A DNA stretch of 6,311 nt from Syntrophaceae bacterium CG2_30_49_12 (GCA_001873675.1 MNZP01000213.1:1-6311); one strand, 5' to 3'; counted from the stretch's first letter, positions 1 to 6,230 are shown. Notes: generated from the letters alone by a model not told the origin. Translations and numbers: made by a program.

Positions 1-171
1 ATCATCGAGCAGCGCGTTTCGGGCGGAATCCGGCCAGCCGCGCATGCTCAGCGGCTGGTTTTCGCGCTCGTAATTCAGCTCTGTCCAGAACAATTCTTTC
101 AGGGCGTCCACGCCCCGCAGTTGCTCCAAGAGCTTCAATACGCTCTGCTTACGTTCGAGAACAGGCATCAT
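1..171 (-). CDS. Partial gene, N-terminal 57 codons; possibly a large Eco57I-like restriction-modification methylase
   Basis: The frame is open from ATG 171 (or the adjacent ATG 168) to the window edge. The nearest upstream in-frame stop is TAG at 198-196, with no other usual start between, so the 5' end is genuine and the 3' part is missing. The first 57 residues begin MMPVLERKQSVLKLLEQLRG and contain KELFWTELNYERENQPLS, then RGWPDSARNALLDD. No membrane segment or signal peptide is visible. The WTELNY..ENQPLS..GW pattern resembles, from memory, the N-terminus of long Eco57I-type restriction-modification methylases; no catalytic motif falls inside the window, so this is tentative. A run of six G lies directly before the first ATG (3 nt before the second), which favours ATG 168 only weakly. 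By hand count this stretch is about 58% G+C, against about 42% over 361-600, and it uses many CTG, GGC and CGC codons. It is therefore probably not part of the housekeeping operon and may be acquired DNA. That it is a coding start is fairly likely; its function is uncertain. Confidence 0.5.
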   Translation of the reverse strand, partial: MMPVLERKQSVLKLLEQLRGVDALKELFWTELNYERENQPLSMRGWPDSARNALLDD

Positions 172-351
172 CCCCCCTATGACCGGATTATTGGTCTATG
201 TCATCATGGCATAATTCAAACAAGCCAATTCTCTATTGACCTGAGCAGAAAATAGTCTTCCCAGCCTTTGCATCTTTCGGACGGTATTCAATGAACTGCT
301 CCTAAAATCCGACCTGCACCTTCGTATTTGAGATGTTTACGGGGGTAATGC

Positions 352-1158
352 TCATCTGAGCACAAAGAGATAATAGTAATATACAAACGGGACAGTAAAG
401 ATAAGAGAGTCCAATCTGTCCAGTATTCCCCCATGTCCCGGCATAATGAAACCGGAATCTTTGACCCCGCATGCCCTTTTAATCATGGATTCGCAAAGAT
501 CACCCAACTGTCCGAATATGCTTCCTCCCAGACCTACAATGATCGTATGAACAAGAGAAAGACCATGCGGAGAAAAACTTTCAAATAAAATACATCCCGT
601 AACACTCCCAATAAACGATCCTACAGCCCCGGCCACTGTTTTCCCCGGACTGATCAGGGGGGCCAATTTTCTCTTTCCCCATATTCTACCTGCGTAAAAG
701 GCGGAGATGTCACCGGAAAAAACAAGAACCAAAATGAAAAAGACCCACAACGTCCCGTCTTTTAGATGACGTATCAGGATAAAGTGGGACATCATCAGGG
801 GGATGTACATAACCCCTAATACCACTTTGCCGATAGGAGCGATATCAATATGGCGATCTTTTATCCGCAGCAGAAAGATAACGAAGGCACCTGTTACGGA
901 AACGGTTATGACAGCAAGGACAAGTTTTAGATCACCAAGATACACAGCAAGGGACAGGAAAAGGGCAACAACTAAACCTGCCGTCTTTTCCCAGGAGATT
1001 CCCCTCCCAAAAACCATGATATTATATTCTGTAACCGCCCCAAAGATAGAGAGGATAATAAGGAGGGAAAAGAGAGTCTCTGAGCCATAGAAGACAATGG
1101 CAAAGAGGACAGGCGCTGCGATAACCCCTGTGATCCACCGTTTGATATGGGGGTCCAT
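352..1158 (-). CDS. cdsA: Phosphatidate cytidylyltransferase (CDP-diacylglycerol synthase)
   Basis: CdsA is an integral inner-membrane enzyme that joins CTP and phosphatidic acid to give CDP-diacylglycerol and pyrophosphate, the branch point of bacterial phospholipid synthesis. The protein is 268 aa from ATG 1158 and strongly hydrophobic, with about seven or eight likely membrane segments. Near the C-terminus it carries the complete CDP-synthase signature S-M-I-K-R....K-D-S-G..-M-P-G-H-G-G-I-L-D-R-L-D, at about residues 224-250. Before it come SGDISAFYAGR and ISPGKTVAG, also typical of the family, and the acidic QLGD turn. A longer reading starts at TTG 1167 (271 aa), overlapping the uppS stop as TTGA. 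Neither start has a clear Shine-Dalgarno sequence, so translation is probably coupled to uppS. I prefer the ATG, 5 nt after the uppS stop, because it gives a usual MDPHIKRWITG beginning, but the TTG cannot be excluded. It is the last gene of the conserved run; no dxr or rseP follows. Confidence 0.95.
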   Translation of the reverse strand: MDPHIKRWITGVIAAPVLFAIVFYGSETLFSLLIILSIFGAVTEYNIMVFGRGISWEKTAGLVVALFLSLAVYLGDLKLVLAVITVSVTGAFVIFLLRIKDRHIDIAPIGKVVLGVMYIPLMMSHFILIRHLKDGTLWVFFILVLVFSGDISAFYAGRIWGKRKLAPLISPGKTVAGAVGSFIGSVTGCILFESFSPHGLSLVHTIIVGLGGSIFGQLGDLCESMIKRACGVKDSGFIMPGHGGILDRLDSLIFTVPFVYYYYLFVLR

Positions 1159-1163
1159 GCTGT

Positions 1164-1901
1164 TCAACCATTTCTTAACTGTTCACTTGTCAGGCCGAAT
1201 CTTCTCTCTCTCGCCTGATATGCGGTGATAGCTTCGAAGAGGTCTTTTCGTCCAAAGTCAGGCCACAGGACATCGGTGAAATAAAACTCTGTATAAGCCG
1301 CCTGCCAGAGGAGAAAGTTACTTAACCGATATTCACCACTGGTTCTGATCAGCAGATCGGGATCGGGCGTATGGGAGGTTTGTAGATAACTGGAAAACAA
1401 TTCTTTTGTCATCTGGGAGGAGGTGACCTTGCCGGTAGCGCTGTCCTTCAATATCTTCTTTACGGCCCCAATGATCTCATCTCTGCCCCCATAACTGAGG
1501 GCCAGATTGAGGACCATTCCCTTATTATGAGCTGTTGCCTCCATGGTTTTTCGGAGTAGTTTTTTCAGTGGTTCCCTTAATGTTTCAATATCGCCGATGG
1601 TTGTCAAACGGATGTCGTTGTCGAGCATCTCTTGAAGTTCCGCCTGGAGGAACTCGCCCAGGAGCTTCATCAATCCCTCCACTTCCTCTACCGGCCTAAG
1701 CCAGTTCTCTACAGAAAAGGCATACAGGGTAAGGTACTCTATGCCGATTTCCCGACAGGTCCTTACCGTAACCCGGACGGCTTCGGCTCCCTTCCTGTGT
1801 CCCAATATTCTTCCCAAGAAATGTTCCTTGGCCCATCTGCCATTGCCATCCATGATAATGGCAATATGCCGGGGAAGTTTTTTAAGGTCAATATTTTCCA
1901 T
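1164..1901 (-). CDS. uppS: Isoprenyl transferase (undecaprenyl diphosphate synthase)
   Basis: This cis-prenyltransferase extends farnesyl diphosphate with isopentenyl diphosphate to form undecaprenyl diphosphate, the lipid carrier for peptidoglycan and surface polysaccharides. It acts at the cytoplasmic face of the membrane. At 245 aa it has normal length. Family motifs are all present: IAIIMDGNGRWA (residues 13-24) with the catalytic Asp18, GHRKG (34-38), LYAFSVENWLRP (59-70), LSYGGRDEI (135-143) and PDLLIRTSGEYRLSNFLLWQ (181-200) followed by the acidic AAYTEFYF segment. The ATG at 1901 places DGNGRW at the usual distance from the N-terminus. No strong Shine-Dalgarno is seen before it; the 37-nt gap to frr contains only CGGA-like matches. 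It sits between frr and cdsA, as in many bacteria. UppS and the related dehydrodolichyl/decaprenyl synthases share these motifs, so product chain length is inferred. Confidence 0.97.
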   Translation of the reverse strand: MENIDLKKLPRHIAIIMDGNGRWAKEHFLGRILGHRKGAEAVRVTVRTCREIGIEYLTLYAFSVENWLRPVEEVEGLMKLLGEFLQAELQEMLDNDIRLTTIGDIETLREPLKKLLRKTMEATAHNKGMVLNLALSYGGRDEIIGAVKKILKDSATGKVTSSQMTKELFSSYLQTSHTPDPDLLIRTSGEYRLSNFLLWQAAYTEFYFTDVLWPDFGRKDLFEAITAYQARERRFGLTSEQLRNG

Positions 1902-1938
1902 ACGAAATCCGAGAGGCGCCAGTTACTTGTACCTTGCC

Positions 1939-2496
1939 TCATATTTCCATAATTTCCTTTTCTTTGACGGCGAGGATTCTATCGGTTTTTTCGATATACT
2001 TATCGGTTACCTCCTGCACCTCATCTTGGTAAGTGTACAATTCGTCCTCTGAGATTTCATTATCTTTCTTCAAGGTTTTCAACTGATCATTGGTATCCCT
2101 TCTCACATTTCTGAGAGCGATCTTACACTCCTCCGCCATTTTTTTTACCACTTTTACCAGGTCTTTTCTCCTCTCTTCTGTCAGGGAGGGGATGGCGATG
2201 CGTATCAATTTCCCGTCACTTATTGGCATCAATCCGAGGTCAGATTTCTGGATGGCCTTTTCAATATTCCCGATAATAGTACTGTCCCAGGGGGAGATGA
2301 CAATCAGACGGGCCTCCGGTACGGAAAGGGTAGCAACCTGGGCAAGCGGCGTGGGTACACCGTAGTATTCCACCTTTATACCATCGAGGAGGGTGAGAGA
2401 TGCCCTTCCGGTTCTCACCTTACTAAAGGATTTTTCCAGGGAGTGGATCGCCTTTTCCATATTTTCCTTTAGTTCCTCGAAAATCAAATCCTTCAT
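1939..2496 (-). CDS. frr: Ribosome recycling factor (RRF)
   Basis: RRF works with EF-G to split the post-termination ribosome so that subunits and mRNA can be reused. From ATG 2496 the protein is 185 aa, the standard length for the family. It shows VRTGRAS (residues 27-33), YYGVPTPL (44-51), PSLTEERRKDLVK (103-115) and RNVRRD (129-134). The last contains Arg132, the same number as the invariant arginine of the E. coli protein. The two helical arms forming the three-helix bundle are rich in Glu and Lys, and the inter-arm region is the small beta domain, as expected. A longer frame begins at TTG 2517, overlapping pyrH. I reject it because a good Shine-Dalgarno (GGGAGGT, 2513-2507) lies 10 nt before ATG 2496 and because the seven extra residues are not typical. 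The true gap to pyrH is 7 nt, which suggests translational coupling. Confidence 0.98.
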   Translation of the reverse strand: MKDLIFEELKENMEKAIHSLEKSFSKVRTGRASLTLLDGIKVEYYGVPTPLAQVATLSVPEARLIVISPWDSTIIGNIEKAIQKSDLGLMPISDGKLIRIAIPSLTEERRKDLVKVVKKMAEECKIALRNVRRDTNDQLKTLKKDNEISEDELYTYQDEVQEVTDKYIEKTDRILAVKEKEIMEI

Positions 2497-2503
2497 CGGC
2501 TTT

Positions 2504-3226
2504 TTAACCTCCCACAATAGTCCCTACCGGTTGCCCGCAAATCACACGTTTGATATTCCCCGGTTTTCGTAGATTAAATACCACAACGGGAAGATTATGA
2601 TCCCGGCAGAGGGAAATAGCGGCTGCATCCATAACTTTAAGAGATTTCGTTAACATGGCGGTATAGCTGATCCTTTCAAACATCAGTGCGTCGCTGTATT
2701 TAATGGGATCCTTATCATATACCCCCTCAACCATGGTGGCTTTCATGATGACCTCGGCCTTTATCTCCATGGCCCTCAGAGAGGCGGCTGTATCTGTGGT
2801 AAAATAAGGATTACCGGTACCGCCGGCAAATATCACCACTCTGCCCTTCTCCAGATGCCGTATCGCCCTTCTCTGGATAAAGGGTTCTGCAATCTCTTTC
2901 ATCTCGATGGCCGATTGAACCCTTGTTTCTACGCCGCGATGCTCAAGAGCGCTCTGGAGGGCAAGGCTGTTGATAACTGTTCCCAGCATACCCATATAAT
3001 CGGCTGTGGTTCGATCTATGCCTCCGGTCTTAGCTTCTGAACCACGGAATATATTGCCTCCCCCTACAACCACCCCTAATTGAACGCCCAGGGCAACGAC
3101 CTCCCCGATTTCCCCCGCAATCGAATTGACCACATCAGGATCTATACCTGAAGAACGATCTCCCATAAGGGCTTCGCCGCTTAACTTTAGGAGCACCTTT
3201 TTGTAAAACGCCTTTTCCACGGTCAT
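2504..3226 (-). CDS. pyrH: UMP kinase
   Basis: PyrH is the bacterial uridylate kinase of the amino-acid kinase fold, a cytoplasmic hexamer converting UMP and ATP to UDP and ADP, typically GTP-activated and UTP-inhibited. The 240-aa product matches the family length. Visible motifs are KLSGEAL (14-20, phosphate binding), GGGNIFRG (55-62), DYMGMLGTVINSLALQ (76-91, UMP and oligomer contacts), GGTGNPYFTTDTAA (135-148) and MVEGVYDKDP (165-174, nucleotide site). The ATG at 3226 agrees with the usual 10-15 residues before the KLSGEAL loop. Oddly, no Shine-Dalgarno precedes it: the 14 nt before the ATG are only A, T and C. Translation may rely on an unstructured AT-rich leader or on readthrough of ribosomes from tsf. 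It lies 85 bp after tsf, the largest gap in the run from rpsB to cdsA, and that gap holds a repeat cluster. Confidence 0.98.
   Translation of the reverse strand: MTVEKAFYKKVLLKLSGEALMGDRSSGIDPDVVNSIAGEIGEVVALGVQLGVVVGGGNIFRGSEAKTGGIDRTTADYMGMLGTVINSLALQSALEHRGVETRVQSAIEMKEIAEPFIQRRAIRHLEKGRVVIFAGGTGNPYFTTDTAASLRAMEIKAEVIMKATMVEGVYDKDPIKYSDALMFERISYTAMLTKSLKVMDAAAISLCRDHNLPVVVFNLRKPGNIKRVICGQPVGTIVGG
2507..2513 (-). promoter_or_regulatory. Ribosome binding site of frr, inside the end of pyrH
   Basis: GGGAGGT ends 10 nt before ATG 2496 and is formed by the last Gly codons of pyrH just before its TAA. It decides the frr start in favour of ATG 2496 over the upstream TTG 2517, which would lie before this site. 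Placement inside the upstream gene suggests that ribosomes finishing pyrH feed frr. Confidence 0.8.
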
Positions 3227-3257
3227 TTATAATAGTATAGGATTTCCATTTTAAATA

Positions 3258-3300
3258 ACTTTAGGCACTTCCCACTTTAGTGCACTTTAGGCACTTAACT
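3258..3300. repeat. Short ACTTTAGGC-type repeat cluster in the tsf-pyrH spacer
   Basis: On the plus strand, ACTTTAGGCACTT occurs exactly at 3258-3270 and again at 3284-3296. Between them are a degenerate ACTTCCC and an ACTTTAGTGC copy, and ACTTAACT follows. The cluster is thus about four or five imperfect 7-10-nt units each beginning ACTT. An 8-bp palindrome AGTGCACT (3279-3286) sits at one unit junction. It contains no gene and would be transcribed within the operon mRNA. Similar low-complexity spacers are common in environmental bacterial genomes; a role in regulation is not shown. Confidence 0.75.
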
Positions 3301-3311
3301 TGTAGCTTGCC

Positions 3312-3908
3312 TTAGTCTTCGCCAAGCTGGAACCGGGCAAACCTTCTGACAACGATATTTTCCCCGGTTTTGGCAATCATATTGTTGACCAGCGTTCCGA
3401 TGGTTATCTCGGGATCCTTGACAAACTTCTGATCTAACAGGCACACGTCTTCGTAGTACTTTTTCAGCTTTCCTTCGATAATCTTATCCCATATCTTTTC
3501 TGGTTTACCCTCGGCCAGGGCCTGGCTTCTGTAAATTTCCTTTTCCCTTTCCAGGACGTGGGGAGGGATATCCTCGGGTTTCACGTAGGAGGGATTTAAC
3601 GCGGCAATATGCATGGCCATGTCCTTCGCCAGGGCTTGAAAGTCGCTGGTCCTGGCAACAAAATCGGTTTCACAATTGACCTCTACCATGACCCCGATCT
3701 TCCCCCCCTGGTGAATATAAGATGCAACGGTGCCATCCTTGGCTGCCTTTGAAGATCTCTTGGTAGCAGCCGACATGCCTTTTTTCCGCAGATAATCAAT
3801 GGCCTTCTCAAAATCCCCGTCAGATGCCATCAGGGCTTCTTTGCAGTCCATCATGCCGGCGCCTGTTTTTACTCTCAATTCTTTAACCATAGGCGATGTA
3901 ATATTCAA
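3312..3908 (-). CDS. tsf: Elongation factor Ts, short form
   Basis: EF-Ts is the guanine nucleotide exchange factor that releases GDP from EF-Tu. The N-terminal UBA-like domain is clear (VKELRVKTGAGMMDCKEAL, residues 8-26). The exchange motif TDFV follows at 81-84, whose Asp-Phe pair inserts near the EF-Tu nucleotide site. The protein ends with ARFQLGED, a usual terminus. At 198 aa it is the short form, as in Thermus (about 196 aa), against 283 aa in E. coli; the second core subdomain and coiled-coil region are reduced, and a dimeric state is a reasonable inference. The start is TTG 3908: GGAGGT at 3922-3917 is 8 nt upstream, while the internal ATG (3890) would be 26 nt away and would cut the first residues of the UBA domain. 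It begins one base after the rpsB stop, so the two are co-transcribed and probably coupled. Confidence 0.97.
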   Translation of the reverse strand: MNITSPMVKELRVKTGAGMMDCKEALMASDGDFEKAIDYLRKKGMSAATKRSSKAAKDGTVASYIHQGGKIGVMVEVNCETDFVARTSDFQALAKDMAMHIAALNPSYVKPEDIPPHVLEREKEIYRSQALAEGKPEKIWDKIIEGKLKKYYEDVCLLDQKFVKDPEITIGTLVNNMIAKTGENIVVRRFARFQLGED

Positions 3909-3909
3909 T

Positions 3910-4767
3910 TTACTTTACCTCCTCAAACATTTTCTCATTTCTCGATCCTCCGGTATCATCTTCAAGATGTTCCTCAAAATCGGGTATCTCGTCCTTCGTC
4001 TCTAAGCTCTCAGGAACGCTGGGCTCTCCCATTTTTTGAAGCTCTTCGGTTTCTTTATCACTTTCCCTTAATACAGACTCTTCGAGACGTTTTTTGCCTT
4101 CCAGGACGGCATCTGCGAACTTTGAAGAAAACAGTCTGATTGCCCTTATGGCGTCATCGTTTCCTGGAATCACATAATCTATGTGATCAGGATCACAATT
4201 GGTATCAACAACAGCGACAATAGGAATCTTTAATCTTTTGGCTTCCTTGACGGCGATCCATTCCCGTCTCGTATCCACAACAAACAATCCACCCGGGAGA
4301 CTCTTGATATTCCTGATGCCCCCTAAGACCTTTTCAAGCTTATCCCGTTCCTTCTGAAGTATCATAATCTCTTTTTTGGGGAAGGCTTTGATTCTCTCAC
4401 TTGTGAACATATCGTCCAGGGTATTTAATCTGTCAATACTTTTCTTGATAGTAGTAAAGTTGGTAAGCATACCACCCAGCCATCGCTGATTTACGTAGGG
4501 CATACCGCACCTTTGGGCTTCTTCTCTGATTGCTTCCTGGGACTGCTTCTTGGTGCCCACGAATAAAAGTTTCTCTCCTGCCTCCGCCATGTCAACGACA
4601 AAATTGTATGCGGCCTGAAACATTCCTACCGTCTGCTGGAGGTCTATGATGTAAATGTTATTCCTTGCCCCGAAAATATAGGGTTTCATTTTGGGGTTCC
4701 ACCTATTTGTCTGATGACCAAAATGAACCCCCGCCTCTAACAACAACTTCATGGAAATATTTGCCAT
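3910..4767 (-). CDS. rpsB: 30S ribosomal protein S2 with acidic C-terminal tail
   Basis: S2 binds late to the 30S subunit near the head-body junction and is needed for S1 attachment. The 285-aa protein has the family features in order: LLEAGVHFGHQT (9-20), then WNPKMKPYIFGARN (23-36), FVGTKK (69-74), RWLGGMLTNF (95-104), LFVVDTRRE (161-169) and the second S2 signature around VVDTNCDPDHIDYVIPGNDD (186-205). E. coli S2 has 241 residues. Here the extra length is a C-terminal tail, from about residue 228, with roughly 19 Asp/Glu against 7 Lys/Arg; such low-complexity tails vary between bacteria. The start ATG 4767 is supported by AGGAG 7 nt upstream. In E. coli the rpsB-tsf leader is controlled by S2 itself; whether this leader does the same is unknown. 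Confidence 0.98.
   Translation of the reverse strand: MANISMKLLLEAGVHFGHQTNRWNPKMKPYIFGARNNIYIIDLQQTVGMFQAAYNFVVDMAEAGEKLLFVGTKKQSQEAIREEAQRCGMPYVNQRWLGGMLTNFTTIKKSIDRLNTLDDMFTSERIKAFPKKEIMILQKERDKLEKVLGGIRNIKSLPGGLFVVDTRREWIAVKEAKRLKIPIVAVVDTNCDPDHIDYVIPGNDDAIRAIRLFSSKFADAVLEGKKRLEESVLRESDKETEELQKMGEPSVPESLETKDEIPDFEEHLEDDTGGSRNEKMFEEVK
3917..3924 (-). promoter_or_regulatory. Ribosome binding site of tsf, inside the 3' end of rpsB
   Basis: GAGGAGGT is a near-perfect anti-16S match that also encodes Glu-Glu-Val near the S2 C-terminus. Its spacing of 8 nt to TTG 3908 supports this non-ATG start. Confidence 0.85.
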
Positions 4768-4774
4768 ACGATTG

Positions 4775-4779
4775 CTCCT
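4775..4779 (-). promoter_or_regulatory. Ribosome binding site of rpsB
   Basis: AGGAG (AAAAGGAG in full context) ends 7 nt before ATG 4767. A second purine-rich match, GGAGGT at 4800-4795, lies 27 nt before the ATG without a usable start at normal distance. Confidence 0.8.
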
Positions 4780-4828
4780 TTTAAAGTGTTTTTACCTCCA
4801 TCCTTATCTGTTCGACCGGAAACTTTTT

Positions 4829-4859
4829 AAAAAGCAACATCCGGGCAATCCAAGGATGT
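4829..4859 (-). terminator. Weak candidate intrinsic terminator or leader hairpin between argJ and rpsB
   Basis: On the minus strand ACATCC (4859-4854) can pair with GGATGT (4842-4837) around an 11-nt loop. Two bases later comes TTTTT (4833-4829). The 6-bp stem plus T-run is the shape of a weak rho-independent terminator after argJ. It could equally be part of the rpsB leader RNA. The T-run also forms half of a perfect 12-bp palindrome, CTTTTTAAAAAG (4834-4823). Confidence 0.35.
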
Positions 4860-4914
4860 GTGGAATTTGCAGGCAGATAGCACAAAGATGTTTAATTAGC
4901 AAGTGAAACATTCC

Positions 4915-6117
4915 TTACGTATGATAGTGGGCATTAATCTTAACATAATCGAAAGAAAGATCGGATGTATATAAGCGGAATTTCTTATTTCCCATACCCA
5001 AGCTGATTCTTAGTCTGATATCTGTCTTGTCCATGATTTCTGAAAGCCTTTTTTCCCCATCGGCGATTCCCCGCCCGCCGGCAAAAACGGGAATTTCTTC
5101 CAGGTAGATGCAAACGGCATCAACGGTAAGTAGTACTCCTGCGGAACCGATAGCCGATACAATTCTTCCCCAGTTGGGATCGCCGCCGAAAAAAGCGGTT
5201 TTAACCAGATTGGAGTTGGCGACTTTACAGGCCACTTTCTTTGCATCGCCTGTGGATCTTGCCTCTTCGACGACGATCTCGATGAGTTTTGTTGCCCCTT
5301 CGCCATCTCTTACAATGGATTGCGCAAGATAAGACGTGACGCTGAAAAGCATTTCTTTAAAGATGGTCAGATGCCTTGACGGTCTTTTGAGGGGATTATT
5401 GCCGGCAACGCCATTGGCCAGGATAATCGCTGTGTCATTGGTGCTCATGCACCCGTCTACCGTGATGGCATTAAAGCTTTTGTTCACCGCCTGCCTGAAG
5501 ATGGTGTTTAAGGTATGATGGTCAATATCGGCATCGGTCATAAAAAAGGCAAGCATAGTGGCCATGCTGGGTTCTATCATTCCGGCCCCTTTAGCTATGC
5601 CGCAGAGGGTAACTTCTTTTGACCCTGCCATCCCCTTTCGAGACGCTATCTTGGGGAATTTATCCGTCGTCATGATCGCCTCTTCGGCATCGGGAATCCC
5701 ATTCGTATGCAACCCCTCAACGAGTCTCCCCATACTTGCCTCAATTTTTTTTATCGGGAGCCTGTTGCCGATCACGCCCGTCGAGGCTACTAAAACAAGC
5801 TCATCTCTAATCCTTAGTTTCTCGGAAATTCCCCTGGATATGGCAAGGGCGTCTTTATATCCTTCCTGACCCGTGGCTGCATTTGCATTACCGCTGTTGG
5901 CTAAAATTGCCTGGGCCATACCCTCTTTTATCCTCTCCATATCAAGGAGAACCGGAGCAGCCTTGAAGCAGTTTCCCGTAAACACCCCTGCCGCCTTTGC
6001 CGGCGCCCCTGAGAATATCAGGGCGAGATCTTTCCTCCCACCTTCCTTGATGCCCACATGGATGCCGTTGGCTAAAAAACCGGGAACGGCATATGCCTCT
6101 ACTCCACTTTCGACCAT
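4915..6117 (-). CDS. argJ: Glutamate N-acetyltransferase / ornithine acetyltransferase ArgJ
   Basis: ArgJ transfers the acetyl group from N-acetylornithine to glutamate, closing the acetyl cycle of arginine synthesis; bifunctional forms also use acetyl-CoA. From ATG 6117 the protein is 400 aa, normal for the family. It is an Ntn-like enzyme made as a precursor that cuts itself before a threonine. The site is visible in GMIEPSMATMLAFFMTDADI, with cleavage expected between Ala186 and Thr187. The oxyanion-hole Thr-Gly occurs in VASTGVIGNRLP (Thr113-Gly114). Other family blocks are AGVFTGN, AILANSGNANAATG, SFNAITVDGCMSTNDT, VRDGEGATK, FFGGDPNWGRI and the terminal DYVKINA. A frame extension to GTG 6144 adds nine residues but has no ribosome binding site, whereas AGGGGAGGT lies just before ATG 6117. 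Mono- versus bifunctionality cannot be read from sequence alone. It may be transcribed separately from rpsB, as 147 bp with a possible terminator separates them. Confidence 0.97.
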   Translation of the reverse strand: MVESGVEAYAVPGFLANGIHVGIKEGGRKDLALIFSGAPAKAAGVFTGNCFKAAPVLLDMERIKEGMAQAILANSGNANAATGQEGYKDALAISRGISEKLRIRDELVLVASTGVIGNRLPIKKIEASMGRLVEGLHTNGIPDAEEAIMTTDKFPKIASRKGMAGSKEVTLCGIAKGAGMIEPSMATMLAFFMTDADIDHHTLNTIFRQAVNKSFNAITVDGCMSTNDTAIILANGVAGNNPLKRPSRHLTIFKEMLFSVTSYLAQSIVRDGEGATKLIEIVVEEARSTGDAKKVACKVANSNLVKTAFFGGDPNWGRIVSAIGSAGVLLTVDAVCIYLEEIPVFAGGRGIADGEKRLSEIMDKTDIRLRISLGMGNKKFRLYTSDLSFDYVKINAHYHT

Positions 6118-6121
6118 TACA

Positions 6122-6128
6122 CCTCCCC
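6122..6128 (-). promoter_or_regulatory. Ribosome binding site of argJ
   Basis: GGGGAGG with TGTA between it and ATG 6117. The 4-nt spacing is short but the match is strong, and it favours this ATG over GTG 6144, which lies upstream of the site and lacks one of its own. Confidence 0.7.
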
Positions 6129-6206
6129 TTGATGTCGTATTCACTTATCGGCCATCGGCTTTTTACGAAGCAATCCTATTTGTTGTTTAATTCGTAACTA
6201 TTCAGC

Positions 6207-6230
6207 CACTAAGACACCAAGGCACTAAAA
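6207..6230. repeat. Three 8-nt tandem units upstream of argJ
   Basis: On the plus strand CACTAAGA, CACCAAGG and CACTAAAA follow one another without gaps. This CACTAAGACACCAAGG type of string is, from memory, a widespread intergenic low-complexity repeat in bacterial genomes. It lies in the untranslated region before argJ and has no visible coding role. Confidence 0.65.

Noticed and set aside
203..272. Small minus-strand frame of about 25 codons starting at an ATG near 272
   Set aside because: No ribosome binding site, no recognisable sequence and too short to distinguish from chance.
243..301. Inverted repeat GAGCAG/CTGCTC as a possible cdsA terminator
   Set aside because: Only 6 bp with a loop of about 47 nt and no T-run after it.
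288..351. Open frame passing out of cdsA in another frame and ending HLKYEGAGRILGAVH, considered as the remnant C-terminus of a lost gene
   Set aside because: Only about 20 residues lie outside cdsA and I cannot assign them to a family; chance is the simpler reading.
803..1090. Plus-strand 95-codon frame opposite cdsA
   Set aside because: Antisense to the hydrophobic CdsA reading frame, basic low-quality sequence, no start signal.
1632..2052. Two overlapping plus-strand frames across the uppS-frr junction
   Set aside because: Both are antisense to clearly conserved genes and show no family features.
4781..4801. Six-codon leader peptide (MEVKTL) just before rpsB
   Set aside because: No properly spaced ribosome binding site precedes its ATG, and it has no run of regulatory codons as in attenuation peptides.
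5010..5306. 98-codon minus-strand frame inside argJ
   Set aside because: It is a shifted frame of argJ itself; the correct frame carries all ArgJ motifs without interruption, so there is no frameshift.
5108..6190. Several plus-strand open frames of 60-105 codons opposite argJ (for example 5558-5869 and 5873-6190)
   Set aside because: They lie antisense to a strongly conserved gene, have no ribosome binding site or recognisable domain, and look like mirror frames of argJ codon usage.
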